From NCBI RefSeq assembly GCF_050624435.1, contig NW_027457644.1:12501-76500 (forward strand): 64,000 nucleotides of DNA, written 5' to 3'. Positions 23,701 through 34,222 of the stretch are shown in pieces. The notes beneath the pieces were generated by a model, which saw nothing but the letters and a program-made list of their open reading frames with translations, was not told the DNA's origin and made no database searches. How positions within the stretch are numbered: the first letter of the stretch is position 1; each line of letters begins with the position of its first letter. Origin of the DNA: Tenrec ecaudatus (lineage: Eukaryota > Chordata > Mammalia > Afrosoricida > Tenrecidae). The translations under genes and the position numbers were made by a program.

Positions 23701-24861
23701 AGCTTTGGCTAGGGCACCCCTAGGCTTATTCTAAGGCTAGCGCACCGCTAGGCTTAGGCTAGGGCACCCCTAGGCTTAGGCTAAGGCTAAGGCACCCATA
23801 GGCTTGGTCTAAGGTTAGTGCTCCCCTAGCCTTAGACTAGGGCACCCCTATTCTTAGGTTAGGGCTCCCCTAGCATTAGTCTAGGGCACTCCTAGACTTA
23901 GGCTAAGGCTAGGGCTCCCCTAGCCTTGACTAGGGCACCCCTAAGCTTAGGCTAAGGCTAGTGCTCCACTAGCCTTAGGATAGGGCTCCCCTAGCCTTAG
24001 GCTAGAGCACCCCTAGACTAAGGCAAAGTCTAGGGCTCCCCTAACCTTAGGTTAGGGCACCCCTTGGCTTAGGCTATGGCACCCCTAAGCTTAGGCTAGG
24101 GCTCCCCTAGCCTTAGGCTAGGGCTCCCCTAGCCTTAGGCTAGGGCTCCCCTAGGCTTCGGTTAGGGCACCCCTAGGCTTAGGCTAGGGCTCCCCTAGCC
24201 TTAGGCTAGGGCTCCCCTAGCCTTAGGCTGGGGCACCCCTAGCCTTAGGCTAAGGCTAGGGCTCCCCTAGGATTAGGCTAGGGCTCCCCTAGCCTTAGGC
24301 TAGGGCTCCCCTAGCCTTAGGCTGGGGCACCCCTAGGCTTACGCTAGGGAACCGATAGGCTTAGGCTAGGGCTCCCCTAGCCTTAGGCTAGGGCTACCCT
24401 TGCCTTAGGCTGGGGCACCCCTAGGCTTAGGCAAAGTCTAGGGCTCCCCTAGACTTAGGCTAGGGCTCCCCTAGCCTTAGGCTAGGGTCCCCTAGGCTTA
24501 GGCTAAGGCACCCCTAGGCTTAGGCTAAGCCTAGGGCTCCTCTAGCCGTAGGCTTGGGAACCCCTAGGCTTAGGCTGGGGCACCCCTAGCCTTAGGCTAG
24601 TGCACCCCTAGACTCAGGCTAGGGCACCCTTAGGATTACACTAGGGCACCCGTATGCTTAGGCTAGGGCACCCCTAGGCTTAGGCTATGGCTAGGTCTCC
24701 CCTAGCCTAAGGCTAGGACACCACTATGCTTAGGCTAGGGCACCCCTAGGCTTAGGCTAGGGCATCCTTAGGCTTAGGCTAAGGCTAGGGTAACCCTAGA
24801 CTTAGGCTAGGGTACCGCTAGGCTTAGGCTAAGGTTAGGGCTCCCCTAGCCTAAGGCTAGG
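23110..24861. repeat. 1,490-bp-offset duplication
   Basis: Bases 23,110-23,371 and 24,600-24,861 match at a constant offset of 1,490 bp. They share CACCACTATGCTTAGG, GGGCATCCTTAGG and GGGTACCGCTAGG. I see several substitutions, for example GGCTTACACTTGGG against GGATTACACTAGGG, and no indel. It straddles the border between the A-rich and T-rich domains. Confidence 0.8.
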
Positions 24862-24890
24862 TCACCCCTAGACTTAGGCTAAGGCTCCCC

Positions 24891-25040
24891 TAGCCTTAGG
24901 CTACGGCACCCATAGGCTTGGGCTAAGGTTAGGAATCCCCTAGCCTTAGGCTAAGGCACCCATAGGCTTGGGATAAGGTTAGGGTTCCCCTAGCCTTAGG
25001 CTAAGGCACCCATAGGCTTGGGATAAGGTTATGGCTCCCC
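24891..25040. repeat. Three tandem copies of a 50-bp dimer
   Basis: CATAGGCTTGGG occurs at 24,911, 24,961 and 25,011, an exact 50-bp period. Each period is one A-like 22-bp unit plus one 28-bp T-like unit, with TAAGGTTA in place of TAAGGCTA. Copies two and three share the GGGATAAGG change, while copy one has GGGCTAAGG. It shows the 22+28 dimer acting as the unit of amplification. Confidence 0.85.
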
Positions 25041-25689
25041 TAGCCTTAGGATAGGGCTCCCCTATCCTTAGGCTAGGGCACCCCTAGGCTTAGGCTAGGG
25101 CACCCCTAGGCTTAGGCTAAGGCTAGGGCTCCCCTAGCCTTAGGCTAGGGAACCACTAGGCTTAGGCTAGGGCACACCTAGGCTTAGGCTAACGCTGGGG
25201 CTCCCCTAGCATTAGGCTAGGGCTCCCCTAGCCTGGGCTAGTGCACCCCTAGGCTTAGGCTAAGGCTAGGGCACCCCTAGCCTTAGGCTAGGGCTCCCCT
25301 AGCCTTGGCAAGGGCACCCCTAAGCTTAAGCTAAGACTAGTGCTCCACTAGTCTTAGGCTAGGGCTCCCCTAGCCTTAGGCTAGAGCACCCCTAGACTAA
25401 GGCTAAGACTAGGGCTCCCTTAGCCTAAGGCTAGAATACCCTTACCCTTAGTCTAATGCTAGGGTTCCCTTAGCCTTAGCCTAAGGCTCCCCTAGCCTTA
25501 GGCTAAGGCACCCATAGGCTTGGGCTAAGGTTAGGTCTCCCCTAGCCTTAGGCTAGAGCTCCCCTAGCCTTAGGCTAGGGCACCCCTAGGCTTAGGCTAA
25601 GGCTAGGGCTCCCCTAGCCTTAGGCTAGGGCACCCCTAAACTTAGGCTAGGGCTAGGGCTCCCCTAGCCTTAGGCTAGGGCTCCCCTAT

Positions 25690-26571
25690 CCTTATGCTAG
25701 GGCACCCCTAGGCTTAGGCTAAGGCTAGGGCTCCCCTAGCCTTAGGTTAGGGCACCCCTAGGCTTAGGCTAGGGCTCCCCTAGCCGTAGTCTCGGGCACC
25801 CCTAGCCTTAGGCTCGTGCTCCCCTAGCCGTAGACTCGGGCACCCCTAGCCTTACGCTAGGGCTCCCCTAGCCTTAGGCTAGGGCACCCCTAGGCATAGG
25901 CTATGGCTAGGGCTCCCCTAGACTTGGGATAAGGCTCCCCTAGCCTTAGGCTAGGGCTCCCCTAACCTGGGCTAGTGCACCCCTAGGCTTAGGCTAAGGC
26001 TAGGGCTCCCCTAGCCTCAGGTTAGGGCTCCCCGAGGCTTAGACTAGGGCACCCCTATTCTTAGGTTAGTGCTCCACTAGCATTAGGCTAGGGCACACCA
26101 AGGCTTAGGCTAAGGCTAGGGCTCCCCTAGCCTTAGGCTAGGGCACACCTAGGCTTAGGCTAGGGCTCCCCTATCCTTAGACTCGGGCTCCACTAGCCTT
26201 AGGCTCGTGCTCCCCTAGCCTTTGGGTCGGACACCCCTAGCCTTAGGCTAGAGGTCCCCTAGCCTTGGCTAGGGCACCCCTAAGCATAGGTTAAGGCTAG
26301 GGCTCCACTAGCCTTAGGCTAGGGCTCCCCTAGCCTTGGGCTAGAGCACCCCTAGACTAAGGCTAAATCTAGGGCTCTCCTAGCCTTATGCTAGGGCACC
26401 CCTAGGCTTAGGCTAAGGCTAGGGCTCCCCTAGCCTTAGGTTAGGGCACCCCTAGGCTTAGGCTAGGGCTCCCCTAGCCGTAGTCTCGGGCACCCCTAGC
26501 CTTAGGCTCGTGCTCCCCTAGCCGTAGACTCGGGCACCCCTAGCCTTACGCTAGGGCTCCCCTAGCCTTAG
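25690..26571. repeat. 188-bp duplication at 694-bp offset, copies appear identical
   Basis: Bases 25,690-25,877 and 26,384-26,571 read the same, including the paired CG-subtype units CCGTAGTCTCGGGC and CCGTAGACTCGGGC. The copies are bounded by TATCC against TAGCC on the left and TTAGGC against TTAGAC on the right. The right end of the second copy coincides with the left end of the 1,334-bp duplication. Confidence 0.85.
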
Positions 26572-28305
26572 ACTAGGGCACCCCTATTCTTAGGTTAGGG
26601 CTCCCCTAGCATTAGGCTAGGGCACCCCTAAACTTAGGTTAAGGCTATTGCTCCACTAGCCTTTGGCTAGGGCTCCCCTAGCCTTAGGCTAGGGCTCCCC
26701 TAGCCTTGGCTAGGGCACCCCTAGGCTTAGTGTAAGGCCAGGGCTCCCCTAGACTTAGGCTAAGGCTCCCATAGGCTTTGGCTAACGTTAGGGCTCCCCT
26801 AGCTTAGGCTATGGCACCCCAGGCTTAGGCTAAGCCTAGGGCTCCCCTGGCCTTAGGCTAGGGCTTCCCTAGCCTTAGGCTAGAGCACCCCTAGGCTTTG
26901 GCTAAGTCTAGGGCTCCCCTAGCCTTAGGCTAGGGCACCCATAGGCTTAGGCTAGGGCTAGGGCTCCCCTAGCCTTAGGCTAGTGCTCCCTTAGCCTTAG
27001 TCTAGAATACCCCTAGGCTTAGGCTAAGGCTAGGGCTCCCGTAGCCTTAGCCTAAGGCTCCCCTAGCCTTAGGCTAAGGCACCCATAGGCTTAGGCTAGG
27101 GCACCCCTAAGCTTAGGCTAAGGCTAGGGCTCCCCTAGCCTTAGGCTAGGGAACCACTAGGCTTAGGCTAGGAGACCCCTAGGCTTAGGCTAAAGCTGGG
27201 GCTCCCCTAGCCTTAGACTAGGGCTCCCCTAGCCTTGGCTAGGGCACCCCTAGGCTTAGGCTAAGGCTAGTGCTCCACTAGTCTTAGGCTAGGGCTCCCC
27301 TAGCCTTAGGCTAGAGTACCCCTAGACTAAGGCTAAGACTAGGGCTCCCTTACCCTTAGGCTAGAATACCCCTACCCTTAGGCTAAGGCTAGGGCTCCCG
27401 TAGCCTTAGCCTAAAGCTCCCCTACCCTTAGGCTAAGGCACCCATAGGCTTGGGCTAAGGTTAGGGCTCCCCTAGCCTTAGGCTAGGGCTCCCCTAGCCT
27501 TAGGCTAGGGCACCCCTAGGCTTAGGCTAGGGCACCCCTAGGCTTAGGCAAAGGCTAGGGTTCCCCTAGCCTTAGGCTAGGGCACCCCTAAACTTAGGCT
27601 AGGGCTAGGGCTCCCCTAGCCTTAGGTTCGGGCAAACCTAGGCTAAGGCTAAGGTAAGGGCTCCACCAGGCCTTAGGCTAGGGCACCCCTAAGCTTAGGC
27701 TAAGTCTAGCGCTCCCCTAGCCTTAGACTTGGGCTCCCGTAGCCTTCGGCTAGGGCTCCCCTAGCCTTAGGCTAGGGCACCCCTAGGCTTAGGCTAGGGC
27801 TCCCCTAGTGTTTCGCTAGGGCACCCCTAGCCTTAGGCTAAGGCTTGGGCTCCCCTTGCCTTAGGCTAAGGCTCTCATTGCCTTAGGCTAGGGCTCCCCT
27901 AGTGTTACGCTAGGGCTCCCCTAAGCTTAGGCTAAGGCTAGGGCTTCCCTAGCCTTAGGCTAGGGCTCTCCTAGCCTTAGGTTAGGGCACCCCTAGGCTT
28001 AGGCTAAGGCTAGGGCTCCCCTAGCCTTAGGCTAGGGCACACCTAGGCTTAGGCTAGGGCTCCCCTATCCTTAGACTCGGGCTCCACTAGCCTTAGGCTC
28101 GTGCTCCCCTAGCCTTTGGGTCGGACACCCCTAGCCTTAGGCTAGAGGTCCCCTAGCCTTGGCTAGGGCACCCCTAAGCATAGGTTAAGGCTAGGGCTCC
28201 ACTAGCCTTAGGCTAGGGCTCCCCTAGCCTTGGGCTAGAGCACCCCTAGACTAAGGCTAAATCTAGGGCTCTCCTAGCCTTATGCTAGGGCACCCCTAGG
28301 CTTAG
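26101..28305. repeat. 311-bp duplication at 1,894-bp offset, copies appear identical
   Basis: Bases 26,101-26,411 and 27,995-28,305 match, with shared rare strings TTTGGGTCGGACACCCC and CTAGAGGTCCCC. The edges are sharp: CCAAGG against CCTAGG on the left and TTAGGCTAAGG against TTAGTCTACGG on the right. I saw no internal difference. Confidence 0.85.
26561..27894. repeat. 1,334-bp exact duplication, copy 1
   Basis: This block is repeated at a constant offset of 2,405 bp (28,966-30,299). Reading both copies side by side I saw no mismatch or indel over 1,334 bp, although surrounding satellite differs between neighbouring units at many positions. The block contains distinctive variants that are also duplicated, such as AAGGTAAGGGCTCCACC (27,651), GTGTTTCGCTAGG (near 27,809) and GCTCTCATTGCC. 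It ends at 27,894, where copy 1 has T and copy 2 has A. Confidence 0.9.
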
Positions 28306-28965
28306 TCTACGGCTAGGGCTCCCCTAGCCTTGAGATAGGGCTCCCCTAGCCTTAGGCAAGGGCACCCCTAAGCTTAGGCTAAGGCTAGGGTTCCCCTAGC
28401 CTTAGGCTAAGGCACCCCTAGCCTTAGGCTCGTGTTCCCCTAGCCTTAGGCTCGGGCACCCCTAGCCTTAGGCTAGGGCTCCCCTAGCCTTAGGCTAGGG
28501 CTCCCCTAGCCTTAGGCTAGGGCTCCCCTAGCCTTGGCTAGGGCACCCCTAAGCATAGGCTAAGTCTAGGGCTCCACTAGCCTTAGGCTAGGGCTCCCCT
28601 AGCCTTAGGCTAGAGCACCCCTAGACTAAGGCTAAATCTAGGGCACCCCTAGCTTAGGCTAAAGCTAGGGCTCCCCTAGCATTAGGCTAGGGCACGCCTA
28701 GACTTAGTCTAAGGCTAGGGCTCCCCTAGGCTTAGGCTAACGCTGGGGATCTCCTAGCCTTAGGCTAGGGCTCCCCTAGCCTTGGCTAGGGCACCCATAG
28801 GCTTAGGCTAAGGCTAGGGTTCCCCTAGCCACAGGCTAGGGCACCCCTAGCCTAGGCTAAGGCTAGGGCTCCTCTACCCTTAGGCTAGGGCTCGCCTAGC
28901 CTGGGCTAGTGCACCCCTAGGCTTAGGCTAAGGCTAGGGCTCCCCTAGCCTCAGGCTAGGGTTAG

Positions 28966-30299
28966 CCTAGCCTTAGACTAGGGCACCCCTATTCTTAGGT
29001 TAGGGCTCCCCTAGCATTAGGCTAGGGCACCCCTAAACTTAGGTTAAGGCTATTGCTCCACTAGCCTTTGGCTAGGGCTCCCCTAGCCTTAGGCTAGGGC
29101 TCCCCTAGCCTTGGCTAGGGCACCCCTAGGCTTAGTGTAAGGCCAGGGCTCCCCTAGACTTAGGCTAAGGCTCCCATAGGCTTTGGCTAACGTTAGGGCT
29201 CCCCTAGCTTAGGCTATGGCACCCCAGGCTTAGGCTAAGCCTAGGGCTCCCCTGGCCTTAGGCTAGGGCTTCCCTAGCCTTAGGCTAGAGCACCCCTAGG
29301 CTTTGGCTAAGTCTAGGGCTCCCCTAGCCTTAGGCTAGGGCACCCATAGGCTTAGGCTAGGGCTAGGGCTCCCCTAGCCTTAGGCTAGTGCTCCCTTAGC
29401 CTTAGTCTAGAATACCCCTAGGCTTAGGCTAAGGCTAGGGCTCCCGTAGCCTTAGCCTAAGGCTCCCCTAGCCTTAGGCTAAGGCACCCATAGGCTTAGG
29501 CTAGGGCACCCCTAAGCTTAGGCTAAGGCTAGGGCTCCCCTAGCCTTAGGCTAGGGAACCACTAGGCTTAGGCTAGGAGACCCCTAGGCTTAGGCTAAAG
29601 CTGGGGCTCCCCTAGCCTTAGACTAGGGCTCCCCTAGCCTTGGCTAGGGCACCCCTAGGCTTAGGCTAAGGCTAGTGCTCCACTAGTCTTAGGCTAGGGC
29701 TCCCCTAGCCTTAGGCTAGAGTACCCCTAGACTAAGGCTAAGACTAGGGCTCCCTTACCCTTAGGCTAGAATACCCCTACCCTTAGGCTAAGGCTAGGGC
29801 TCCCGTAGCCTTAGCCTAAAGCTCCCCTACCCTTAGGCTAAGGCACCCATAGGCTTGGGCTAAGGTTAGGGCTCCCCTAGCCTTAGGCTAGGGCTCCCCT
29901 AGCCTTAGGCTAGGGCACCCCTAGGCTTAGGCTAGGGCACCCCTAGGCTTAGGCAAAGGCTAGGGTTCCCCTAGCCTTAGGCTAGGGCACCCCTAAACTT
30001 AGGCTAGGGCTAGGGCTCCCCTAGCCTTAGGTTCGGGCAAACCTAGGCTAAGGCTAAGGTAAGGGCTCCACCAGGCCTTAGGCTAGGGCACCCCTAAGCT
30101 TAGGCTAAGTCTAGCGCTCCCCTAGCCTTAGACTTGGGCTCCCGTAGCCTTCGGCTAGGGCTCCCCTAGCCTTAGGCTAGGGCACCCCTAGGCTTAGGCT
30201 AGGGCTCCCCTAGTGTTTCGCTAGGGCACCCCTAGCCTTAGGCTAAGGCTTGGGCTCCCCTTGCCTTAGGCTAAGGCTCTCATTGCCTTAGGCTAGGGC
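28966..30299. repeat. 1,334-bp exact duplication, copy 2
   Basis: Same sequence as 26,561-27,894, in direct orientation. The left flank diverges just before it (AGGGTTAGCCTAG here against AGGGCTCCCCTAG). The right flank diverges at 30,300. The 1,071 bp between the copies include the second 311-bp duplicate, so at least two events built this stretch. Confidence 0.9.
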
Positions 30300-33034
30300 A
30301 CCACTAGGCTTATGCTAGGGCTCCTCTAGCCTTAGACTCGGGCTTCCCTAGCCGTAGTCTCGGGCACCCCTAGCCTTAGGCTCGTGCTCCCCTAGCCGTA
30401 GACTCGGACACCCCTAGCCTTAGGCTTGGGCTCCCCTAGCCTGGGCTAGTGCACCCCTAGGCTTAGGCTAAGGCTAGGGCTCCCCTAGCCTCAGGCTAGG
30501 GTTCCCCGAGGCTTAGACTAGGGCACCCATATTCTTAGGTTAGGGCTCCACTAGCATTAGGCTAGGGCACCCCAAGGCTTAGGCTAAGGCTAGGGGTCCC
30601 CTAGCCTTAGGCTAGGGCACACCTAGGCTTAGGCTAGGGCTCCCCTATCCTTAGACTCGGGCTCCACTAGCCTTAGGCTCGTGCTCCCCTAGCCTTTGGC
30701 TCGGGCACCCCTAGCCTTAGGCTAGGGCTCCCCTAGCCTTGGCTAGGGCACCCCTAAGCATAGGCTAAGGTTAGGGCTCCACTAGCCTTAGGCTAGGGCT
30801 TCCCTAGCCTTAGGCTAGAGCACCCCTAGACTAAGGCTAAATATAGGGCTCCCCTAGCCTTAAGCTAGGGCACCCCTAGGCTTAGGCTACGCTTAGGGCT
30901 CCCCTAGCCTTGGGATAGGGCTCCCCTAGCCTTAGGCAAGGGCACCCCTAGGATTAGGCTAAGGCTAGGGCTCCCCTAGCCTTAGGCTAAGGCACCCCTA
31001 GCCTTATTCTCGTGTTACCCTAGCCTTAGGCTCGGGCACCCCTAGCATTAGGCTAGGGCTCCCCTAGCCTTAGGCTAGGGCTCCCCTAGCCTTAGGCTAG
31101 GGCTCCCCTATTCTTAGGTTAGTGCTCCCCTAGCCTTAGACTAGGGCACCCCTATTCTTAGGTTAGGGCTCCCCTAGCATTAGTCTAGGGCACTCCTAGA
31201 CTTAGGCTAAGGCTAGGGCTCCCCTAGCCTTGACTAGGGCACCCCTAAGCTTAGGCTAAGGCTAGTGCTCCACAAGCCTTAGGATAGGGCTCCCCTAGCC
31301 TTAGGCTAGAGCACCCCTAGACTAAGGCAAAGACTAGGGCTCCCCTAACCTTAGGTTAGGGCACCCCTTGGCTTAGGCTATGGCACCCCTAAGCTTAGGC
31401 TAGGGCTCCCCTAGCCTTAGGCTAGGGCTCCCCTAGGCTTAGGTTAGGGCACCCCTAGGCTTAGGCTAGGGCTTCCCTAGCCTTAGGCTAGGGCTCCCCT
31501 AGCCTTAGGCTGGGGCACCCCTAGCCTTAGGCTAAGGCTAGGGCTCCCCTAGGATTAGGCTAGGGCTCCCCTAGCCTTAGGCTAGGGCTCCCCTAGCCGT
31601 AGGCTGGGGCACCCCTAGGCTTACGCTAGGGCACCGATAGGCTTAGGCTAGGGCTCCCCTAGCCTTAGGCTAGGGCTACCCTAGCCTTAGGCTGGGGCAC
31701 CCCTAGGCTTAGGCTAAGTCTAGGGCTCCCCTAGCCTTAGGCTAGAATACCCCTAGGCTTAGGCTAAGGCTAGGGCTCCACTGGCCTTAGGCTAGGGCTC
31801 CATTAGCCTTAGGATAGGGCTCCCCTAGCCTTAGGCTAGGGTTCCCCTATCCTTAGACTAAGGCACCCCTAGGCTTAGGCTAAGGCTAGGGCTCCCCTAG
31901 CCATAGGCTAGGGTTCCCCTGACCTTAGGCTAGGGCACCCCTGGGCTTAGGCTAAGTCTAGGGCTCCCCTAGCCTTAGGCTAGAATACCCCTAGGCTTAG
32001 GCTAAGGCTAGGGCTCCCCTAGCCTTAGGCTAATGCTCCCCTAGCCTTAGGCTAAGGCACCCGAAGGCTTGGGCTAAAGTTAGGGCTCCCCAAGCCTTAC
32101 GCTAGGGCTCCCCTAGCCTTAGGCTAGGCCACCCATAGGCTTAGGATAGGGCACCCCTAGGCCTAGGCTAAGGCTAGGGCTCCCCTAGCCTTAGGCTAGT
32201 GCACCCCTAAACTTAGGGTAGGGCTAGGGCTCCCCTAGCCTTAGGCTAGGGCTCCCCTATCCTTATGCTAGGGCACCCCTAGGCTTAGGCTAAGGCTAGG
32301 ACTCCCCAAGCCTTAGGTTAGGGCAAACCTAGGCTTAGGCTAAAGCTAGGGCTCCCCTAGCCTTAGGCTAGGGCACCCTTAGGCTTAGGCTAGGGCTCCC
32401 CAAGCCTTAGACTATGGCTCCCCTAGCCTTCGGCTCGTGTTCCCCTAGCCTTATGTTCGGGCACCCCTAGCCATAGGCTAGGGCTCCCCTAGCCTTAGGC
32501 AAGGGCCCCCCTAGCGTTACGCTAGGGCTCCCCTAAGCTTAGGCTATGGCTAGGGCTCCCCTACCCTTAGGTTAGGGCTCCCGTTGCCTTAGGCTAGGGC
32601 TCCCATAGCCATTGGCTAGGACACCACTAGCCTTAGGCTAAGGCTAGGGCTCCCCTAGCCTTAGGCTAAGGCTCTTCTAGCCTTAGGCTAGGGCACCCCT
32701 AGGCTTAGGCTAGGGCTCCCCTAGCCTTCGACTCGGGCTCTCCTAGCCTTAGGCTCGTGCTCCCCTAGCCGTAGGCTCGGGCACCCCTAGCCTTAGGCTT
32801 GGGCTCCCCTAGCCTAAGGCTAGGGCACCCCTAGGCTTAGGCTAAGGCCAGGGCTCCCCTAGCCTTGGGCTAGGGCTCCCCTAGCCTTAGGCTAGGGCAC
32901 CCCTAGGCTTAGGGTAATGCTAGGGCTCCACTGGCCTTAGGCTAAGGTTCTCCTAGCCTTAGGCTAGGGCACCCGAAAGCTTAGGCTAGGGCTCCCCTAG
33001 CTTTAGTCTACGGCTCCCCTAGCGTTACGCTAGG

Positions 33035-33042
33035 CCCCCCCC
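33035..33042. repeat. C8 homopolymer
   Basis: A run of eight C replaces the usual CTCCCC or CACCCC segment of a unit, apparently by deletion of the base that interrupts the run. It is noted because homopolymers of this length are rare in the array. Confidence 0.8.
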
Positions 33043-34203
33043 TAGCCTTAAGCCTGGGCACACCTAGGCTTAGGCCATGGCTCCCCTAGCCTTAGGCTTG
33101 GGCTCCCCTAGCCTTAGGCTAAGTCTAGAGCCTTAGCTTCGGGCACCCCTAGGCTTAGGCTAAGGCTAGGTCTCCCCTAGCCTTAGGCTAAGGCTCCCCT
33201 AGCATTAGACTCGGGCTCCCCTAGCCTTAGGCTCGTGCTCCCCTAGTTGTAGTCTCGGGCACCCCTAGCCTTAGGCTAGGGCTCCCCTAGCCTTGGGTTT
33301 GGACTCCCCTAGCCTTAGTCTAGGGCACCCCTAGGCTTAGGCTAAGGCTAGGGCTCCTCTAGCCTTAGGCTAGGGCTCCCCTAGCCTTAGGCTAGGGCTC
33401 CCCTAGCCTGGGCTAGGGCACCCTTAAGCTTAGGCTAAGGCTAGGGCTCCCCTAGCCTTAGGCTAGGGCTCCCGTAACCTTAGGCTAGGACACCCCTAGG
33501 ATTAGGCTAAGGCTAAGGCTCCCCTAGCCTTAGGCTAGGGCACACCTAGGCTTAGGTTAGGGCACCCCTAGGCTTAGGCTAGGGCACCCCTAGGCTTAGC
33601 CTAGGGCCCCACAGGCTTAGACTAAGGCTAGGGCTCCCCTAGCGTTACGCTAGGGCTCCCCTAGCCTTAGGCCAGGGCACCCCTAGGCTTAGGCCAGGGC
33701 TCCCCTAGCCTTAGGCCAGGGCACCCTTAGGCTTAGACTCGGGCTCCCCTAGCTTTAGGCTAGGGCTCCCCTAGCGTTATGCTAGGGCTCCCCTAACCTT
33801 AGGCCAGGGCACCCCTAGGCTGAGGCCAGGGCTCCTCTAGCTTTTAGGCCAGGGCACCCCTAGGCTTAGGCCAGGGCTCCCCTAGCCTTAGGCTAGGGCA
33901 CCCCTACGGTTAGGCTAAAGCTAGGGCTACCCTAGCCTTAGGCTAGGGCACCCATAGCCTTAGGTTAAGGCTAGGATTCTCCTAGCCTAATGCTAGGGCT
34001 CCCCTTGCCTAAGGCTAGGGCACCCTAGGCTTAGGCTAGGGCACCCCTAGGCTTAGGTTGGGCACCCCTAGGTTTAGGCTAGGGCACCACTAGGCTTAGG
34101 CTAGGGCAGCCCTAGCCTTAGGCTAGGGCACCCCTAGGCTTAGGCTAGGGCACCCCTAGGCTTAGGCTAGGGCACCCCTAGGCTTAGGCTAAAGCTAGGG
34201 CTC

Positions 34204-34222
34204 CCCTAGCCTAAGGCTAGGG
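34204..34222. repeat. 19-bp inverted repeat at the T-to-A junction (type example)
   Basis: CCCTAGCC (34,204-34,211), spacer TAA, GGCTAGGG (34,215-34,222): exact complementary 8-base arms. This arrangement recurs at most T-form units of the distal domain and overlaps the next inverted repeat, which is centred on the CTC or CAC spacer, so symmetric centres succeed each other along the array. Confidence 0.85.

Larger units (their letters stand above)
25967..30890. repeat. Diverged duplication at 4,474-bp offset
   Basis: About 25,967-26,367 and 30,441-30,841 align at a constant 4,474 bp. They share CTGGGCTAGTGCACCCC, TTAGACTCGGGCTCCAC and GGCTAAAT strings. Differences include CTTTGGGTCGGACACC against CTTTGGCTCGGGCACC. 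It is older than the 1,334-bp and 311-bp duplications nearby. Confidence 0.75.
23830..31735. repeat. Diverged duplication at 7,294-bp offset
   Basis: About 23,830-24,460 and 31,124-31,735 correspond, sharing CTAGCCTTGACTAGGG (23,930 and 31,224), CACCCCTTGGCTTAGG, and a GGATTAGG to GGGGCACCCC run. Substitutions are scattered and the second copy lacks one T-form unit of 22 bp. The two copies nearly bracket domain 5. Confidence 0.75.
23700..33950. repeat. Satellite domain 5: T-rich, marker-free
   Basis: T-form units with GCCTTAGG junctions dominate. The AATCCTAGGCTAGACT marker is absent from 23.0 to 36.05 kb. The CG subtype seen next to the telomere returns (GCTCGTGCTCCC and GTAGACTCGGGC at about 25.8-26.6, 28.1-28.5, 30.3-31.05 and 32.4-33.3 kb). 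It is heavily rearranged internally by segmental duplication: offsets of 694, 1,894, 2,405, 4,474 and 7,294 bp are all visible. No gene is present. Confidence 0.75.

Noticed and set aside
26561..30299. Treating the identical 1,334-bp copies as proof of a functional element
   Set aside because: Identity alone is explained by recent duplication, gene conversion or an assembly error. Nothing inside the block differs in kind from the rest of the satellite.
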